Part shown: in pieces, positions 8,568 through 16,990 of the stretch
Numbering within the stretch: the first letter of the stretch is position 1
How the letters are laid out: the number at the start of each line of letters is the position of its first letter
NCBI RefSeq assembly: GCF_002188635.1
Contig: NZ_NINX01000042.1
Location: 26,920 to 90,919 of the forward strand
Reading direction: 5' to 3'
DNA length: 64,000 nucleotides
Source of the DNA: Pigmentiphaga sp. NML030171
GTDB taxonomy: Bacteria; Pseudomonadota; Gammaproteobacteria; Burkholderiales; Burkholderiaceae_B
Made by a program: the position numbers and the translations under genes
Notes under the pieces: model-generated
Databases searched by the model: none
What the model was told of the DNA's origin: nothing
The model's input: only the letters and a program-made list of their open reading frames with translations

Positions 8568-9806
8568 TCAGGCGCGAGTTCCTGTACCCGAAGCGCCATT
8601 CACCAGCATACGCTTGAGCAGGGGCATGCGGTTCACCAGATCCAGCCCGGCGTTGCGCAGCCATGCGACCGGCGCAGCCTGGGCGCCGAACAGATGGAAC
8701 AGCCCGTCGGTGACGGTACGCATGGCCAGCAGCGGCTCCGCGCGCGCCCGTTCGTAGCGGCGCAGCAGGCGCGGATCGTCGACGGCGCGGAACGGCTCGC
8801 GGCCTCCCAGCACCTGCGCCAGCGCCTTCACGTCCCCCAGTCCCAGGTTCAGCCCCTGGCCGGCCAGCGGATGCACGACATGCGCGGCATCGCCCAGCAG
8901 GACCACGCCCCGGTGGGCGAGCTGGGGACAATGCTGCAGGACCAGCGGAAAGCCGAACAGCGGACTGCGCACGCGCAGCGCGCCCAGCCGGCCGCCGGTG
9001 GCCGCGGCCAGGCGGGCCTCCAGCGCCTGCGCGCGGTCCGGCTCGGGCATCGCCAGCAAGGCGGCGGCCTGCGCGCCCGGCATCGACCACACCATCGAGA
9101 CCTGCGGCCCATCCCGGGTATCGGGCATGGGCAGCAGGGCCAGGATGCCGTCGGGCGTGAACCATTGGCAGGCGCATTCCTGGTGGGGCAGCTCCGCGCC
9201 CAGGTGCACGACCACGCCTGTCGCCCCGTAGGCCGATCGCTGCGCGGCGAGCCCGGCGGCCTCGCGCAGCTTCGAGTCGGCGCCGTCGGCCGCCACCGCC
9301 AGCCGCGCCCGTAGCGCCTGGCCGCCGGAGGTCCGCAGCGTCACCCCTTCGCCATCGCGCCCGGCCTCGAGCCCGACGAAATCTTCCGTGGTCCAGCGTA
9401 TGCCGGACCATTGCACGGCCTGCCGCAATACCCGCTCCAGTTCGCGCGACTCGGCGATCCAGGCCAGGTGGTCGCAACCGGCCTGCCACGCCGACAGGTC
9501 CAGCCGCCCCGGTTGGTCGCCCAAGGCCGGTCGATCGCCCAGGATTTCCATGCGCCGCACGCCGGTGATGCGCTCGGCGGGCAGGGCATCCCAGATCCCG
9601 AGGTCCGCCAGCAGGTCGCGGCTGGCCGGCGACAGCGCGTAGACGCGCGGATCGAAGCGGTCCGCCTCGGGCGCCGGCAGCGGCGCGCGCGGCCCGAGCA
9701 GGCCCACGCGCAGCCCCTGGCGGGCCAGCGCGAGCGCGGCGGCCAGCCCGGCGATGCCGGTGCCGACGACGAGGATGTCCGCTTGGGAAGAATGGGCTTG
9801 GGTCAT
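8568..9806 (-). CDS. UbiH/UbiF/VisC-family FAD monooxygenase
   Basis: A 412-residue flavoprotein hydroxylase of the ubiquinone-biosynthesis type. Seen: the FAD dinucleotide motif GTGIAGLAAA near residue 16, the AADGADS motif, and the family signature GDAAHVVHPLAGQGLNLGLGD. The start is the ATG of MTQAHSS; the upstream extension is a shadow. It probably hydroxylates a ring carbon of an octaprenyl-phenol intermediate, but which position cannot be read from sequence. It sits between mscS (41 bp upstream) and dsbC in a minus-strand cluster. Confidence 0.88.
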   Translation of the reverse strand: MTQAHSSQADILVVGTGIAGLAAALALARQGLRVGLLGPRAPLPAPEADRFDPRVYALSPASRDLLADLGIWDALPAERITGVRRMEILGDRPALGDQPGRLDLSAWQAGCDHLAWIAESRELERVLRQAVQWSGIRWTTEDFVGLEAGRDGEGVTLRTSGGQALRARLAVAADGADSKLREAAGLAAQRSAYGATGVVVHLGAELPHQECACQWFTPDGILALLPMPDTRDGPQVSMVWSMPGAQAAALLAMPEPDRAQALEARLAAATGGRLGALRVRSPLFGFPLVLQHCPQLAHRGVVLLGDAAHVVHPLAGQGLNLGLGDVKALAQVLGGREPFRAVDDPRLLRRYERARAEPLLAMRTVTDGLFHLFGAQAAPVAWLRNAGLDLVNRMPLLKRMLVNGASGTGTRA

Positions 9807-9847
9807 GACGGGAACGACGCTACAGGCGCCAGTGTACAGCGCCGGGC

Positions 9848-10702
9848 TCAGCCCTTCGCCGCCTGGTCCTGCAACTGCCGGTAGTAGTGGACCAGCACTT
9901 CCTGGCCCGTGCGCACGCGCCGGTTGCTGGGGCAGGGAAAACGCAGCACCACGTCCAGCCGCTTGGGGTCCACGGGCTCGATCACGGCCAGGGGCTCGCT
10001 GGCGGGCAGCGCGATCAGGTAGGCGCCCTCGATATGGCGGAAGTGCACGTCGGCCTGTTCCAGCCAGGGTTCGCACACCTCCCTGCCCGCCCGCAGCAGC
10101 CTCTCCTGGGCCGCGGGAATATCGTCCCCCGGCTCCAGCGGCACCCGCACCGACTCCAGCACGAAGGTGCCCATGGCCGAGATCGTGCGCACGGGGTTGA
10201 GCAGCAGCATCATGTTGGGGAAGCGGCAGACCCGGCCCGTGACCAGGCCCGACGACGTCTGCTCCAGCAGCGCGGTGGTGAACAGATCGATGGTCAGCAC
10301 CTCGCCCTTCATGCCGCTGATCTCGATCACGTCGCCCACCGAGTAGGTCCGCTGGGTCGCGCGCATCAGCGAGCCCAGGGCGCTCATCACGTATTCCTTG
10401 CTGGCGATGGCCACCGCCGCCGCCAGCGCCGCCACCGACAGCGCGAAATGGCGCAGCTGGCCGCCCCAGATGAACAGCATCAGCAGCATCGTCACGATGA
10501 CGATGGAGTTGCGCACGGTCAGGTAGCTGGTGCGGCGCTCTTCGGTCGAGCCCGAGCCCTTGCCCCGGTAATAGCGCGTGGTGGCGCGCGTGGCGAACAT
10601 GGCGGCAAGCAGCACCACCAGCGACACCACCAGCTGGGCGGGAGTATCGGAGGCGGTGAACCACGCCACCAGCCGGTCCCAGAGCGAAACGATGACATCC
10701 AT
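9848..10702 (-). CDS. MscS-family mechanosensitive channel
   Basis: An inner-membrane protein of about 284 residues with three hydrophobic helices (about 22-40, 66-83, 85-105; the last, SVAALAAAVAIASKEYVMSA, is pore-lining TM3-like). The MscS beta domain follows (YSVGDVIEISGMKGEVLTIDLFTT; FPNMMLLLNPV). Releases solutes on hypo-osmotic shock. Start is uncertain: ATG at 10702 (MDVIVS) or ATG at 10717 (MPFRFM); neither has a clear ribosome site. First gene of the mscS - ubiH-like - dsbC group. Confidence 0.88.
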   Translation of the reverse strand: MDVIVSLWDRLVAWFTASDTPAQLVVSLVVLLAAMFATRATTRYYRGKGSGSTEERRTSYLTVRNSIVIVTMLLMLFIWGGQLRHFALSVAALAAAVAIASKEYVMSALGSLMRATQRTYSVGDVIEISGMKGEVLTIDLFTTALLEQTSSGLVTGRVCRFPNMMLLLNPVRTISAMGTFVLESVRVPLEPGDDIPAAQERLLRAGREVCEPWLEQADVHFRHIEGAYLIALPASEPLAVIEPVDPKRLDVVLRFPCPSNRRVRTGQEVLVHYYRQLQDQAAKG

Positions 10703-10717
10703 GAAACGAAAAGGCAT

Positions 10718-11011
10718 ACGCCGGAATGAGCGATCACGCCATTCTACGTTGGCACCGGCCACATGCGCGGTGTAAGGTGATGGCTGGGCGCATCGTCGCC
10801 CAGGCGGCGCGCCCAGCTTGCGGCACGCCCCACCCGGAACGCGGCCGCGCCGCGCTTCCGTATCCGACCGCGTCTCGCGACGCATTCCCCTCGAGCCCCC
10901 GCCGCTGCCGGCCGCGGACTCGTCCAACCCCACTCCGAATGGCAACCCGTCATTGAGGATGTCCCGCCGCATGCCCGCCATGCGGCCAGGTGCAATAAGG
11001 AGAACGCATCG
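10718..11011. other. intergenic region, no gene recognised
   Basis: About 290 bp between divergent mscS and the DUF481 gene. Only GC-rich shadow frames cover it; I see no conserved protein, RNA hairpin with a T-run, or strong palindrome. It presumably holds the two divergent promoters. GGAG precedes the DUF481 start. Confidence 0.5.
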
Positions 11012-11755
11012 ATGTTCAAGACCCGACATATCGCCCCCCTCGCCCTCGCCCTCGCAGCCGCGCCAGCCTGGGCGCAGGCTCCGCTGAAGACCGACGGCAA
11101 GTGGCGCGGCTCCATCAACGCCGGCGCCAGCCTGGCTTCCGGCAACACCGACTCCACGTCGTTCAACCTGGGCGCCAACGCGGGGCGGGCCACGGACCGG
11201 GACCGCCTGAACTTCACACTGACCGCGCTCTACGGCACCAAGAAGGAAAACGGCAGCAGCAGCGAAACCGCCAACCTGCTGCGCATGGGCGGCAAGTACG
11301 ACCGCGACATCACCGACCGGACCTTCGGCTTCGGCTCGCTGGACATCGAGCACGACAAGCTGCAGGAACTGGACATGCGCGGCGTGGCCGCGGCCGGTGT
11401 CGGGCGGCACATCATCAAGACCGAGAAGACCGTCTTCGACCTCTTCACGGGCCTGGCGTATAACCACGAGCGCTTCACCACCGAAACCCGCAACTCGACC
11501 GAACTGCTGCTGGGGGAAGAATCCACCCACATGATCTCGGACACGACCTCGCTCAACCAGCGCCTGGCGCTCTACCCCAACATCAGCCACGGCGGCGAGT
11601 ACCGCATCCAGTTCGACGCGGGCATCACCACGTCCATCACCAAGAAGATCGAGCTCAAGGTCACGCTGTCGAACCGGTACATGAGCAATCCGCAGCCGGG
11701 GGTGAAGAAATCGGACACCCTGCTCCTGACGAATATCGGCTATCGCTTCGAATAG
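11012..11755 (+). CDS. DUF481 outer-membrane beta-barrel protein
   Basis: A 247-residue YdiY-type protein. A signal peptide is cleaved near PAWAQA (about 22), followed by alternating beta segments of amphipathic pattern (GSINAGASLASGNTDSTSFN; GGKYDRDITDRTFGFGS) and an aromatic C-terminus (IGYRFE, final Glu preceded by Phe), as in small outer-membrane barrels. Members are salt- or stress-induced outer-membrane proteins of unknown cargo. Monocistronic, convergent with the CzcE-like gene. Confidence 0.88.
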   Translation: MFKTRHIAPLALALAAAPAWAQAPLKTDGKWRGSINAGASLASGNTDSTSFNLGANAGRATDRDRLNFTLTALYGTKKENGSSSETANLLRMGGKYDRDITDRTFGFGSLDIEHDKLQELDMRGVAAAGVGRHIIKTEKTVFDLFTGLAYNHERFTTETRNSTELLLGEESTHMISDTTSLNQRLALYPNISHGGEYRIQFDAGITTSITKKIELKVTLSNRYMSNPQPGVKKSDTLLLTNIGYRFE

Positions 11756-11766
11756 CCGCCCGGCGT

Positions 11767-11798
11767 AAAAAAGCCCGCAGGCGTATGGCCTGCGGGCT
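11767..11798 (-). terminator. intrinsic terminator of the CzcE-like gene
   Basis: AGCCCGCAGGC / GCCTGCGGGCT stem with a short GTATG-type loop. Read on the minus strand it is followed by six T (AAAAAA on plus just left of the stem), so it terminates the minus-strand gene at 11838. On the plus strand there is no T-run after the stem, so for the DUF481 gene it is at best weak. Confidence 0.8.
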
Positions 11799-11837
11799 AC
11801 GCGCCGTCCGGGTGGGATGGCGCGGTGCGGGAGGGAA

Positions 11838-12170
11838 TCAGAGGCCGCGCTCGTCCAGGGGGGATGGACTGACGTAGGCCCTGATGGTGTGGTTCAGCAC
11901 GCCGGCGGGCGCCAGGTCGTTCAGGTCGAACGCGCCGCGGATGCCGTTGAACTTCACGGCGAAACTCTTGCCGTCTACGTCGAAGCGCACGGTTTCGCCG
12001 TACTGCACGTTGACGTAGCGCGTGCCGTCGTTCAACGCGATGGCGCGTTCGGCGCTTTCGACGGTGACCGGCGAACCCAGCAGGTCCGGCGGGGTGGACG
12101 CGGCGTGAGCCGAGACGCCCGCCAGGCCGATCAACGCCGCGGCGACGAAGGAAGAAACTTGGGCTTTCAT
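11838..12170 (-). CDS. CzcE-family periplasmic protein
   Basis: A 110-residue exported protein: signal peptide to about residue 23 (GVSAHA), then the CzcE-type core DLLGSPVTVESAERAI, TRYVNVQYGETVRF, FAVKFNG, FDLNDLAPAGVLNH and VYVSP-like end. CzcE of Cupriavidus is a periplasmic copper-binding protein; this one has few His or Met residues, so metal binding is not assured. Its terminator is visible downstream. It lies 73 bp downstream of the DUF4148 gene, with a GGCCGGGG/CCCCGGCC hairpin at 12207-12228 in the gap. Confidence 0.8.
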   Translation of the reverse strand: MKAQVSSFVAAALIGLAGVSAHAASTPPDLLGSPVTVESAERAIALNDGTRYVNVQYGETVRFDVDGKSFAVKFNGIRGAFDLNDLAPAGVLNHTIRAYVSPSPLDERGL

Positions 12171-12206
12171 GACGGGAACTCCAGGATCTGGTCAGGCGCG
12201 CGGCCT

Positions 12207-12228
12207 GGCCGGGGATGCGGCCCCGGCC
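12207..12228. other. GC hairpin between two small exported-protein genes
   Basis: GGCCGGGG, six-nt loop ATGCGG, CCCCGGCC: a perfect 8-bp stem. There is no T-run on either side, so it may be an attenuator or mRNA-stability hairpin rather than a full terminator for the DUF4148 gene. Confidence 0.4.
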
Positions 12229-12243
12229 GGCACGCGGCGTGGC

Positions 12244-12564
12244 TTACAGGTTGTTGGGGTATTCGCCCGGGCCGCCCGCGCGGCGAGCCAGTTCGGCGCG
12301 CTTGAGCTCTTCGACCACCTGGGCGCGGCTGACCGGCGCGGCCTTCTGGGCCGTTTCGTAGGGGAAACCTTCCTGGCCGTAGACGATGCCGCCATGGGCC
12401 TTGGCCTCGGCCAGCTCGGCCAGCACTTGCGCGCGGGTCAGTTCATGCGTGGTCGAGATTCCGGGAGGGGGGAAATCGTTGCCGTAGTTGTTGCCCTGGT
12501 CGGCATGGGCGGCGGCACCGATAAGGGAAGCGGCAATCAGGGCGGTATATGCAAAGGTCTTCAT
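12244..12564 (-). CDS. DUF4148 domain exported protein
   Basis: A 106-residue protein: signal peptide (MKTFAYTALIAASLIGAAAHA, cleaved about 21) and two copies of the DUF4148 helix motif, LTRAQVLAELAEAKAHG and a degenerate VSRAQVVEELKRAELA. Family members are small periplasmic proteins abundant in Burkholderiales, function unknown. The start is the ATG at 12564 with a GGAG-like site upstream; the longer frame is not needed. Divergent from a LysR gene. Confidence 0.85.
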   Translation of the reverse strand: MKTFAYTALIAASLIGAAAHADQGNNYGNDFPPPGISTTHELTRAQVLAELAEAKAHGGIVYGQEGFPYETAQKAAPVSRAQVVEELKRAELARRAGGPGEYPNNL

Positions 12565-12706
12565 GATGAACTCCGTTTTTCTCGTTGATCTTTCAGCCTG
12601 AATCAAGGGTATGTGCTAATTGCTTGATTGACCGTGTAGGAATAATGCGCCTTTTGAAGGCATAATTGAAATCAATAAGTCGAATTGTTGGCATAAGGAT
12701 TGGATT

Positions 12707-13648
12707 ATGGTTGGCCGCGTGGACCTGAACCTGCTCCTGACCCTGGAGACCCTGCTCAACGAGTTGAACGTCACGAAGGCGGCGGTCAAGCTCAACAGCA
12801 GCCAGCCGGCCGTATCCGCGCAGTTGGTGCGGCTGCGGCGCATGTTCGACGATCCGCTGCTGATCCCCGGCGCCCGCGGAATGACGCCCACGCCGCGCGC
12901 GCTGGAGCTTGCCCCCCGGCTGTCCGAACTGCTGGACGGATTCCGGGCGCTCGTCCAGCCTGACCATTTCGATCCCAGGACCGCGCAGGGCAGCATCCTG
13001 ATCGGCACCAACGATGCGACCCAGTGCCGGCTGGCCAAGTGGTTCGGCAATCTGGCCGATATGGCGCCGGGCGTGCAGATAGGCTTCGTCACCGCGAATC
13101 GCTCGACGGTGCCGGACGTCGAGCAGCACATGGCCTCGGGCCAGGTGGACCTCGTCATTTCGCGCCGTTCGGCCTTTCCCGACCGGCTGCACGTGCGCCC
13201 GCTGCACGACGAGACCTTCGTCTGCGTCATGCGCTGGGATCACCCCTACCGGAAGAAGCAACTGACGCTCAAGGACTTCGTCGCCATGCGGCACGTCATC
13301 GTGCTGCCCCTGGGCGGGGAGTTCGACGACGTCACCGACGAGATCCTGAAGGAAATGGGACTGTCGCGGCAGACCGTCGTGTCCGTGCCGAGCTTTCTCG
13401 TGGCCGAGCGCGTGCTGCGCAACACGGACTTCGTCTCGGTATTTCCGACCTCGCTGGCGCGCGGCATGATGTCCACGCTCAAGAACTATCCGCTGCCCTA
13501 TACGCTGCCCAAGTTCGAGTTCGCGATGGCCTGGCACGTCCGCACGCACCTGAGTCCGCTGCACCGCTGGGTGCGGGACCAGATCGCGGAAGAACTGATG
13601 GTGGGGCGCGAGGAAGACGGCGATCCGATGAGCCAGATCGCCTGGTAG
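12707..13648 (+). CDS. LysR-family transcriptional regulator (NodD/NahR-like subgroup)
   Basis: A 313-residue LTTR. The first 65 residues follow the NodD/NahR pattern (VDLNLLLTLETLLNELNVTKAA, QPAVSAQLVRLRRMFDDPLL, GMTPTPRALEL), then an effector domain. That subgroup usually senses aromatic compounds. Downstream and convergent is a VOC - IclR - FAD hydroxylase operon, which already has its own IclR regulator, so the target of this LysR may be elsewhere. Divergent from the DUF4148 gene across about 140 bp. Confidence 0.9.
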   Translation: MVGRVDLNLLLTLETLLNELNVTKAAVKLNSSQPAVSAQLVRLRRMFDDPLLIPGARGMTPTPRALELAPRLSELLDGFRALVQPDHFDPRTAQGSILIGTNDATQCRLAKWFGNLADMAPGVQIGFVTANRSTVPDVEQHMASGQVDLVISRRSAFPDRLHVRPLHDETFVCVMRWDHPYRKKQLTLKDFVAMRHVIVLPLGGEFDDVTDEILKEMGLSRQTVVSVPSFLVAERVLRNTDFVSVFPTSLARGMMSTLKNYPLPYTLPKFEFAMAWHVRTHLSPLHRWVRDQIAEELMVGREEDGDPMSQIAW

Positions 13649-13679
13649 GCCCCGGCTCCCCCGGGCGCGGAACCCGCCG

Positions 13680-15269
13680 CTACGCCCGGTAGCGGGCCAG
13701 CAGCGCCCGCAGTTGCGCCGCGTCGTCCTTGCCGCCCGACAGGAAGGCAAGCACATAGCGGTCGGGCCGGACCAGCATGGCCTGCGCGCCGGCCTCGGCC
13801 ATCACCCGCGCCAGGACGCCTTCGCAGTCCCGCACGACCAGGCGCTCCGGCGTCTCGGGCCAGGGGAAGTCATCCTCGGCGGGCACCAGTTCGACCCGGC
13901 GCACGCCCATCGACGCCATCCAGCTTTCGACCTCCGGATCCAGCGGCTGGCCCGCCCGGCACAGGCAGGCAAAGCCGGGGCCGAGCGCCTCGTCCAGCAG
14001 GCGCCGCCGGCCCCCGGGCCATTCCACGCGAGGCTGCGGCATCAGTTGCCCCGCCTTGATGGCCGTGTCCGGCGCCTGGCAGGGCACGAAGAAACCGTCC
14101 CCGAAACGCGGCTTGGGCTTGAACTTCAGTTGCAGGACATAGTCCCGCGCCGGCGGATACAGGCTGCACAGCTTGAGCGCCCATTGGGCGGCCATGGCTT
14201 CCAGCCGCGACTTCGGTTGCATGTAGCGGCCGATGCGTATCGCCATCTCGATCAGCGCCCAGGCGTGGGGCTTGCGTTCCTGCTCATAGGTATCGAGCAA
14301 CGCCGGACCGCACAGCCCGCGCACCACGGCGTGCAGCTTCCACGCCAGGTTCGTGGCGTCGCGCACGCCGCTGTTCATGCCCTGGCCCGCGAACGGCGGC
14401 GTCAGGTGGGCGGCGTCGCCCGCCAGCAGCACCCGGCCCTCGCGCCAGCGTTCGGCCAGGCGGGCATGGAAGGTGTAGACCACCTTGCGGGCGATGGGCA
14501 GGTCCTCGTCCAGCGGCTCGCGCTCACGGATCCAGCCGCGCAGCCGGGCTTCGTCCAGCACGTACTCGGCGGTCTCCCCCTCCTTCAGCATGAACTCGTA
14601 GCGCACCGTGCCCTGCGGGCCGGGCAGGCGTATGGCCGGCCGGACCGGATCGCAGTAGGTCCGCGTATGGCGGAAAGGCGTCTTGCGATCGAGCAGATCC
14701 ACGATCAGCCACTTCTCGGCGAAGGTGTTGCCCGACAGCGGAATCCCCAGTTGTTCGCGCACGCCGCTGCGGCCGCCGTCGCACGCGACCAGCCAGTCGC
14801 AGCTCAGCGTGACCGGCGTGCCGGCGTGGTCGATCTCCAGCACCACCTTGTCGCCCATTTGCTCGAAGCGCCGCAGCTCGTGCCGGAACCTCGTCTCGAC
14901 ATGCGCAAACCGCCGCAGCCCGTCGCGCAACTGCGCCGCCAGCACGGCCTGCCGGAAGGCATTGCGCTTGGGATAGCCGTATTCGGTCGATTGCGGCTCG
15001 ATGCGCGCGAACTCGCGACCCGACCACGAGAAGTAATGGACTCCGTAGCCCTGGACGATGGACGGCAGGATCTCGTCGATCAGACCCGCCGCCTGGGCCG
15101 TGCGCAGGCTCTCGTCGTCGATCGACACGGCGCGGGGTTCATCCACCGTCGATGCATTGCGTTCCAGCAGCAGCGTGCGGACGCCGTAGCCTCCGAGCAG
15201 GTTCGCGAGGGTCAAGCCGGTCGGGCCGGCACCGAGGACGATGACCGGATAATGGGAGGTTGCGTGCAT
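13680..15269 (-). CDS. FAD-dependent aromatic hydroxylase (MhpA/PheA-like)
   Basis: A 529-residue class A flavoprotein monooxygenase predicted to hydroxylate an aromatic ring with NAD(P)H and O2. Seen: GAGPTGLTLANLLG (FAD, about residue 13), ACDGGRSGVRE (DG motif), GDAAHLTPPFAGQGMNSGVRDATNLAWK (FAD/ribityl motif), and a C-terminal thioredoxin-like domain ending in LVRPDRYVLAF, typical of 3-(3-hydroxyphenyl)propionate hydroxylases. The start is the ATG of MHATSH. Five bp separate it from the IclR gene, so it is the last gene of a VOC - IclR - hydroxylase operon. Confidence 0.9.
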   Translation of the reverse strand: MHATSHYPVIVLGAGPTGLTLANLLGGYGVRTLLLERNASTVDEPRAVSIDDESLRTAQAAGLIDEILPSIVQGYGVHYFSWSGREFARIEPQSTEYGYPKRNAFRQAVLAAQLRDGLRRFAHVETRFRHELRRFEQMGDKVVLEIDHAGTPVTLSCDWLVACDGGRSGVREQLGIPLSGNTFAEKWLIVDLLDRKTPFRHTRTYCDPVRPAIRLPGPQGTVRYEFMLKEGETAEYVLDEARLRGWIREREPLDEDLPIARKVVYTFHARLAERWREGRVLLAGDAAHLTPPFAGQGMNSGVRDATNLAWKLHAVVRGLCGPALLDTYEQERKPHAWALIEMAIRIGRYMQPKSRLEAMAAQWALKLCSLYPPARDYVLQLKFKPKPRFGDGFFVPCQAPDTAIKAGQLMPQPRVEWPGGRRRLLDEALGPGFACLCRAGQPLDPEVESWMASMGVRRVELVPAEDDFPWPETPERLVVRDCEGVLARVMAEAGAQAMLVRPDRYVLAFLSGGKDDAAQLRALLARYRA

Positions 15270-15274
15270 GATTG

Positions 15275-16036
15275 CTATCTTTTGCTGCGAGCCCGCAGAC
15301 GTTCGTTTTCGAGAGTCGATTCGATGGAGGATGCGACCGAGAAGACCTTGGACAGCACGGTCTTGCTGCGCGCGGCGGGCAGCCTGGCCAGCGGGATGAC
15401 GACACTGAGGCTGCCCAGCACCCGCTGCCCGTCCAGCAGCGCCACCGCCAGGCCCGCCATGCCCGCGTCGACCTCGCTGTGCGTCACGCAGGCCTTGGCC
15501 TCGCGCAGCGGTTCGAGCTCGGCCAGGAAGCCCTGCAGGCCGGACGGAAAGCCGGCCGCGACGATGGTGGCGCGGTCCCGATTCCACAACCGCTCCAGTT
15601 CGGCGCGGGGCAGGTGCGCCAGGATCACCTTGGAGGTCGCGCCCCGGTACAAGGGCATCGCCCGGCCGCGCTCATAGCTGACCGGCGTGACCGGATCCGA
15701 GGGCATCTCCTGGTGGATGCACAGGACTTTGTCGCCATGCACGCGGCACAGCAGCACGGTGCCGCCCGTCTCCGCGGCCAGCTTGCGCAGCAAGGTGCCG
15801 GATGCCTGCAGCAGCGGGTCGGCCAGCCGGATCTGCCGATCCAGCTCGACGATCAGCGGTCCCAGCGCATAGCCCCGGTCGGCCACCCGTTCGAGCAGGC
15901 CGGCTTCCTCCAGCGCCTTCAGGTCCCGGTAGATGCTGGCTCGCGACACGCCCAGCTCGTCCATGAGCTGGGCCGGCTTGCGCACCGGGCGGCTGAGGTC
16001 GAAGGACTCGAGTATGCGCAGCAGGCGTTCGGACAC
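15275..16036 (-). CDS. IclR-family transcriptional regulator
   Basis: A 253-residue regulator: winged helix (LLRILESFDLSRPVRKPAQL; VSRASIYRDLKAL, about 1-60) and the IclR effector domain (GGTVLLCRVHGDKVLCI; GRAMPLYRGATSKVILA, GLAVALLDGQRVLGSLSVV). The likely start is GTG at 16036 (MSERLL after processing); no ATG is in frame nearby. It lies between an extradiol-type dioxygenase (7 bp upstream) and a hydroxylase (5 bp downstream), so it is cotranscribed with the genes it probably controls. Confidence 0.9.
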   Translation of the reverse strand: MSERLLRILESFDLSRPVRKPAQLMDELGVSRASIYRDLKALEEAGLLERVADRGYALGPLIVELDRQIRLADPLLQASGTLLRKLAAETGGTVLLCRVHGDKVLCIHQEMPSDPVTPVSYERGRAMPLYRGATSKVILAHLPRAELERLWNRDRATIVAAGFPSGLQGFLAELEPLREAKACVTHSEVDAGMAGLAVALLDGQRVLGSLSVVIPLARLPAARSKTVLSKVFSVASSIESTLENERLRARSKR

Positions 16037-16043
16037 GATGGAC

Positions 16044-16877
16044 TCAATCGCGCATGATGGCCTTGCCCCAGAGGTTGAGGGTGCGCTCTTCGTGCACCCA
16101 CACCCCCGCGGGACGATCCGGCGGGCAGACCTCGATCTCGGCCGAGATCTCGGCCAGGTTGCCGTCCGGGTCGCGCACCATGAAGAACACGTCGTTGCCC
16201 GGGCCATGGCGGCCGATGCCCCAGACGATGGTCTCGCGGATGGAGGCCATGTGGTCGCCCCAGGCCTTCATGTCGTCCCACGACATGGTCTCGAAGGACT
16301 GGTGGTCGAAGCAGCGCACGGGGGCGCGGAACAGCGCCAGCGCGTGGTGCAGGCTTTCCGTGCGCAGGAAGCAGGCGCGCAGCACGCCCTCGTCGTCCTG
16401 GACGCGATCCGACAGCGTGAAGCCGAGCACGCCCTCATAGAAGGCCAGCATCGGCGCGGGATCCAGGGTACGCAGCGCGAAGTGCTGCAGATGAGCGCCG
16501 GGCAGCGTGTCGCGGGACGGCACGCCCGCCGGCGTGCCGGGGCGCAGCGCGAAAACGATCAGGTTGCCGTCGGGATCGCGCGCCGCCAGTGCCTCATCGC
16601 ACGCCACCGGCAGCGGCGGCACCTCGATCGTCGCCCGCGCGCCCACCCGTTCCTTGAAGGCCTGCCAGCGGCCGGCATCCGCGAAACCGAACAGCGCGTG
16701 TTCCAGCCGGTTGGCCGGCCCTTCCGACAGCACGAGCGTGCGTCCCGGCGCCGCGCACACCCAGCGGCCGTCTTCGACGCGCGCGGCCAGCCCGTGCGTA
16801 CGGGCATAGAAATCCGCCAGCCGCTGCGGGTCCGGCGAGGTCAAATGCAGATGATGCAGCGATGCGCCCAATTCCAT
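16044..16877 (-). CDS. two-domain VOC extradiol dioxygenase
   Basis: A 277-residue type I extradiol ring-cleavage enzyme candidate made of two VOC halves (about 5-115 and 135-255). In the second half the likely iron ligands are His in AHLQHFALRT, His in GRHGPGNDVFFMVRDPDGN and Glu in NLAEISAEIE, the same arrangement as homoprotocatechuate 2,3-dioxygenase. Start chosen at 16877 (MELGAS) because GGTGG precedes it; ATG at 16904 is also possible. First gene of an operon with IclR and an FAD hydroxylase: hydroxylate, then cleave. Substrate unknown. Confidence 0.85.
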   Translation of the reverse strand: MELGASLHHLHLTSPDPQRLADFYARTHGLAARVEDGRWVCAAPGRTLVLSEGPANRLEHALFGFADAGRWQAFKERVGARATIEVPPLPVACDEALAARDPDGNLIVFALRPGTPAGVPSRDTLPGAHLQHFALRTLDPAPMLAFYEGVLGFTLSDRVQDDEGVLRACFLRTESLHHALALFRAPVRCFDHQSFETMSWDDMKAWGDHMASIRETIVWGIGRHGPGNDVFFMVRDPDGNLAEISAEIEVCPPDRPAGVWVHEERTLNLWGKAIMRD

Positions 16878-16953
16878 TGTTTCGTTCCACCCATGGCGTT
16901 TCATTCCTGTTGGGCGAACTATCCCGCGCCAGGTACCCGGCGTCAACGGAATT

Positions 16954-16968
16954 TCTCACATACTGAGA
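16954..16968. promoter_or_regulatory. candidate IclR operator
   Basis: TCTCA-CATAC-TGAGA perfect inverted repeat about 77 bp upstream of the VOC dioxygenase start and just before the end of the upstream Bug gene. Its place fits an autoregulatory site for the IclR gene inside the operon. Confidence 0.4.
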
Positions 16969-16990
16969 CGATAAGCGTGGAAGAAGCGCA

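Noticed and set aside
10744..11217. 157-codon minus-strand frame over the mscS/DUF481 gap
   Set aside because: No start context or similarity; overlaps the DUF481 signal-peptide region antisense.
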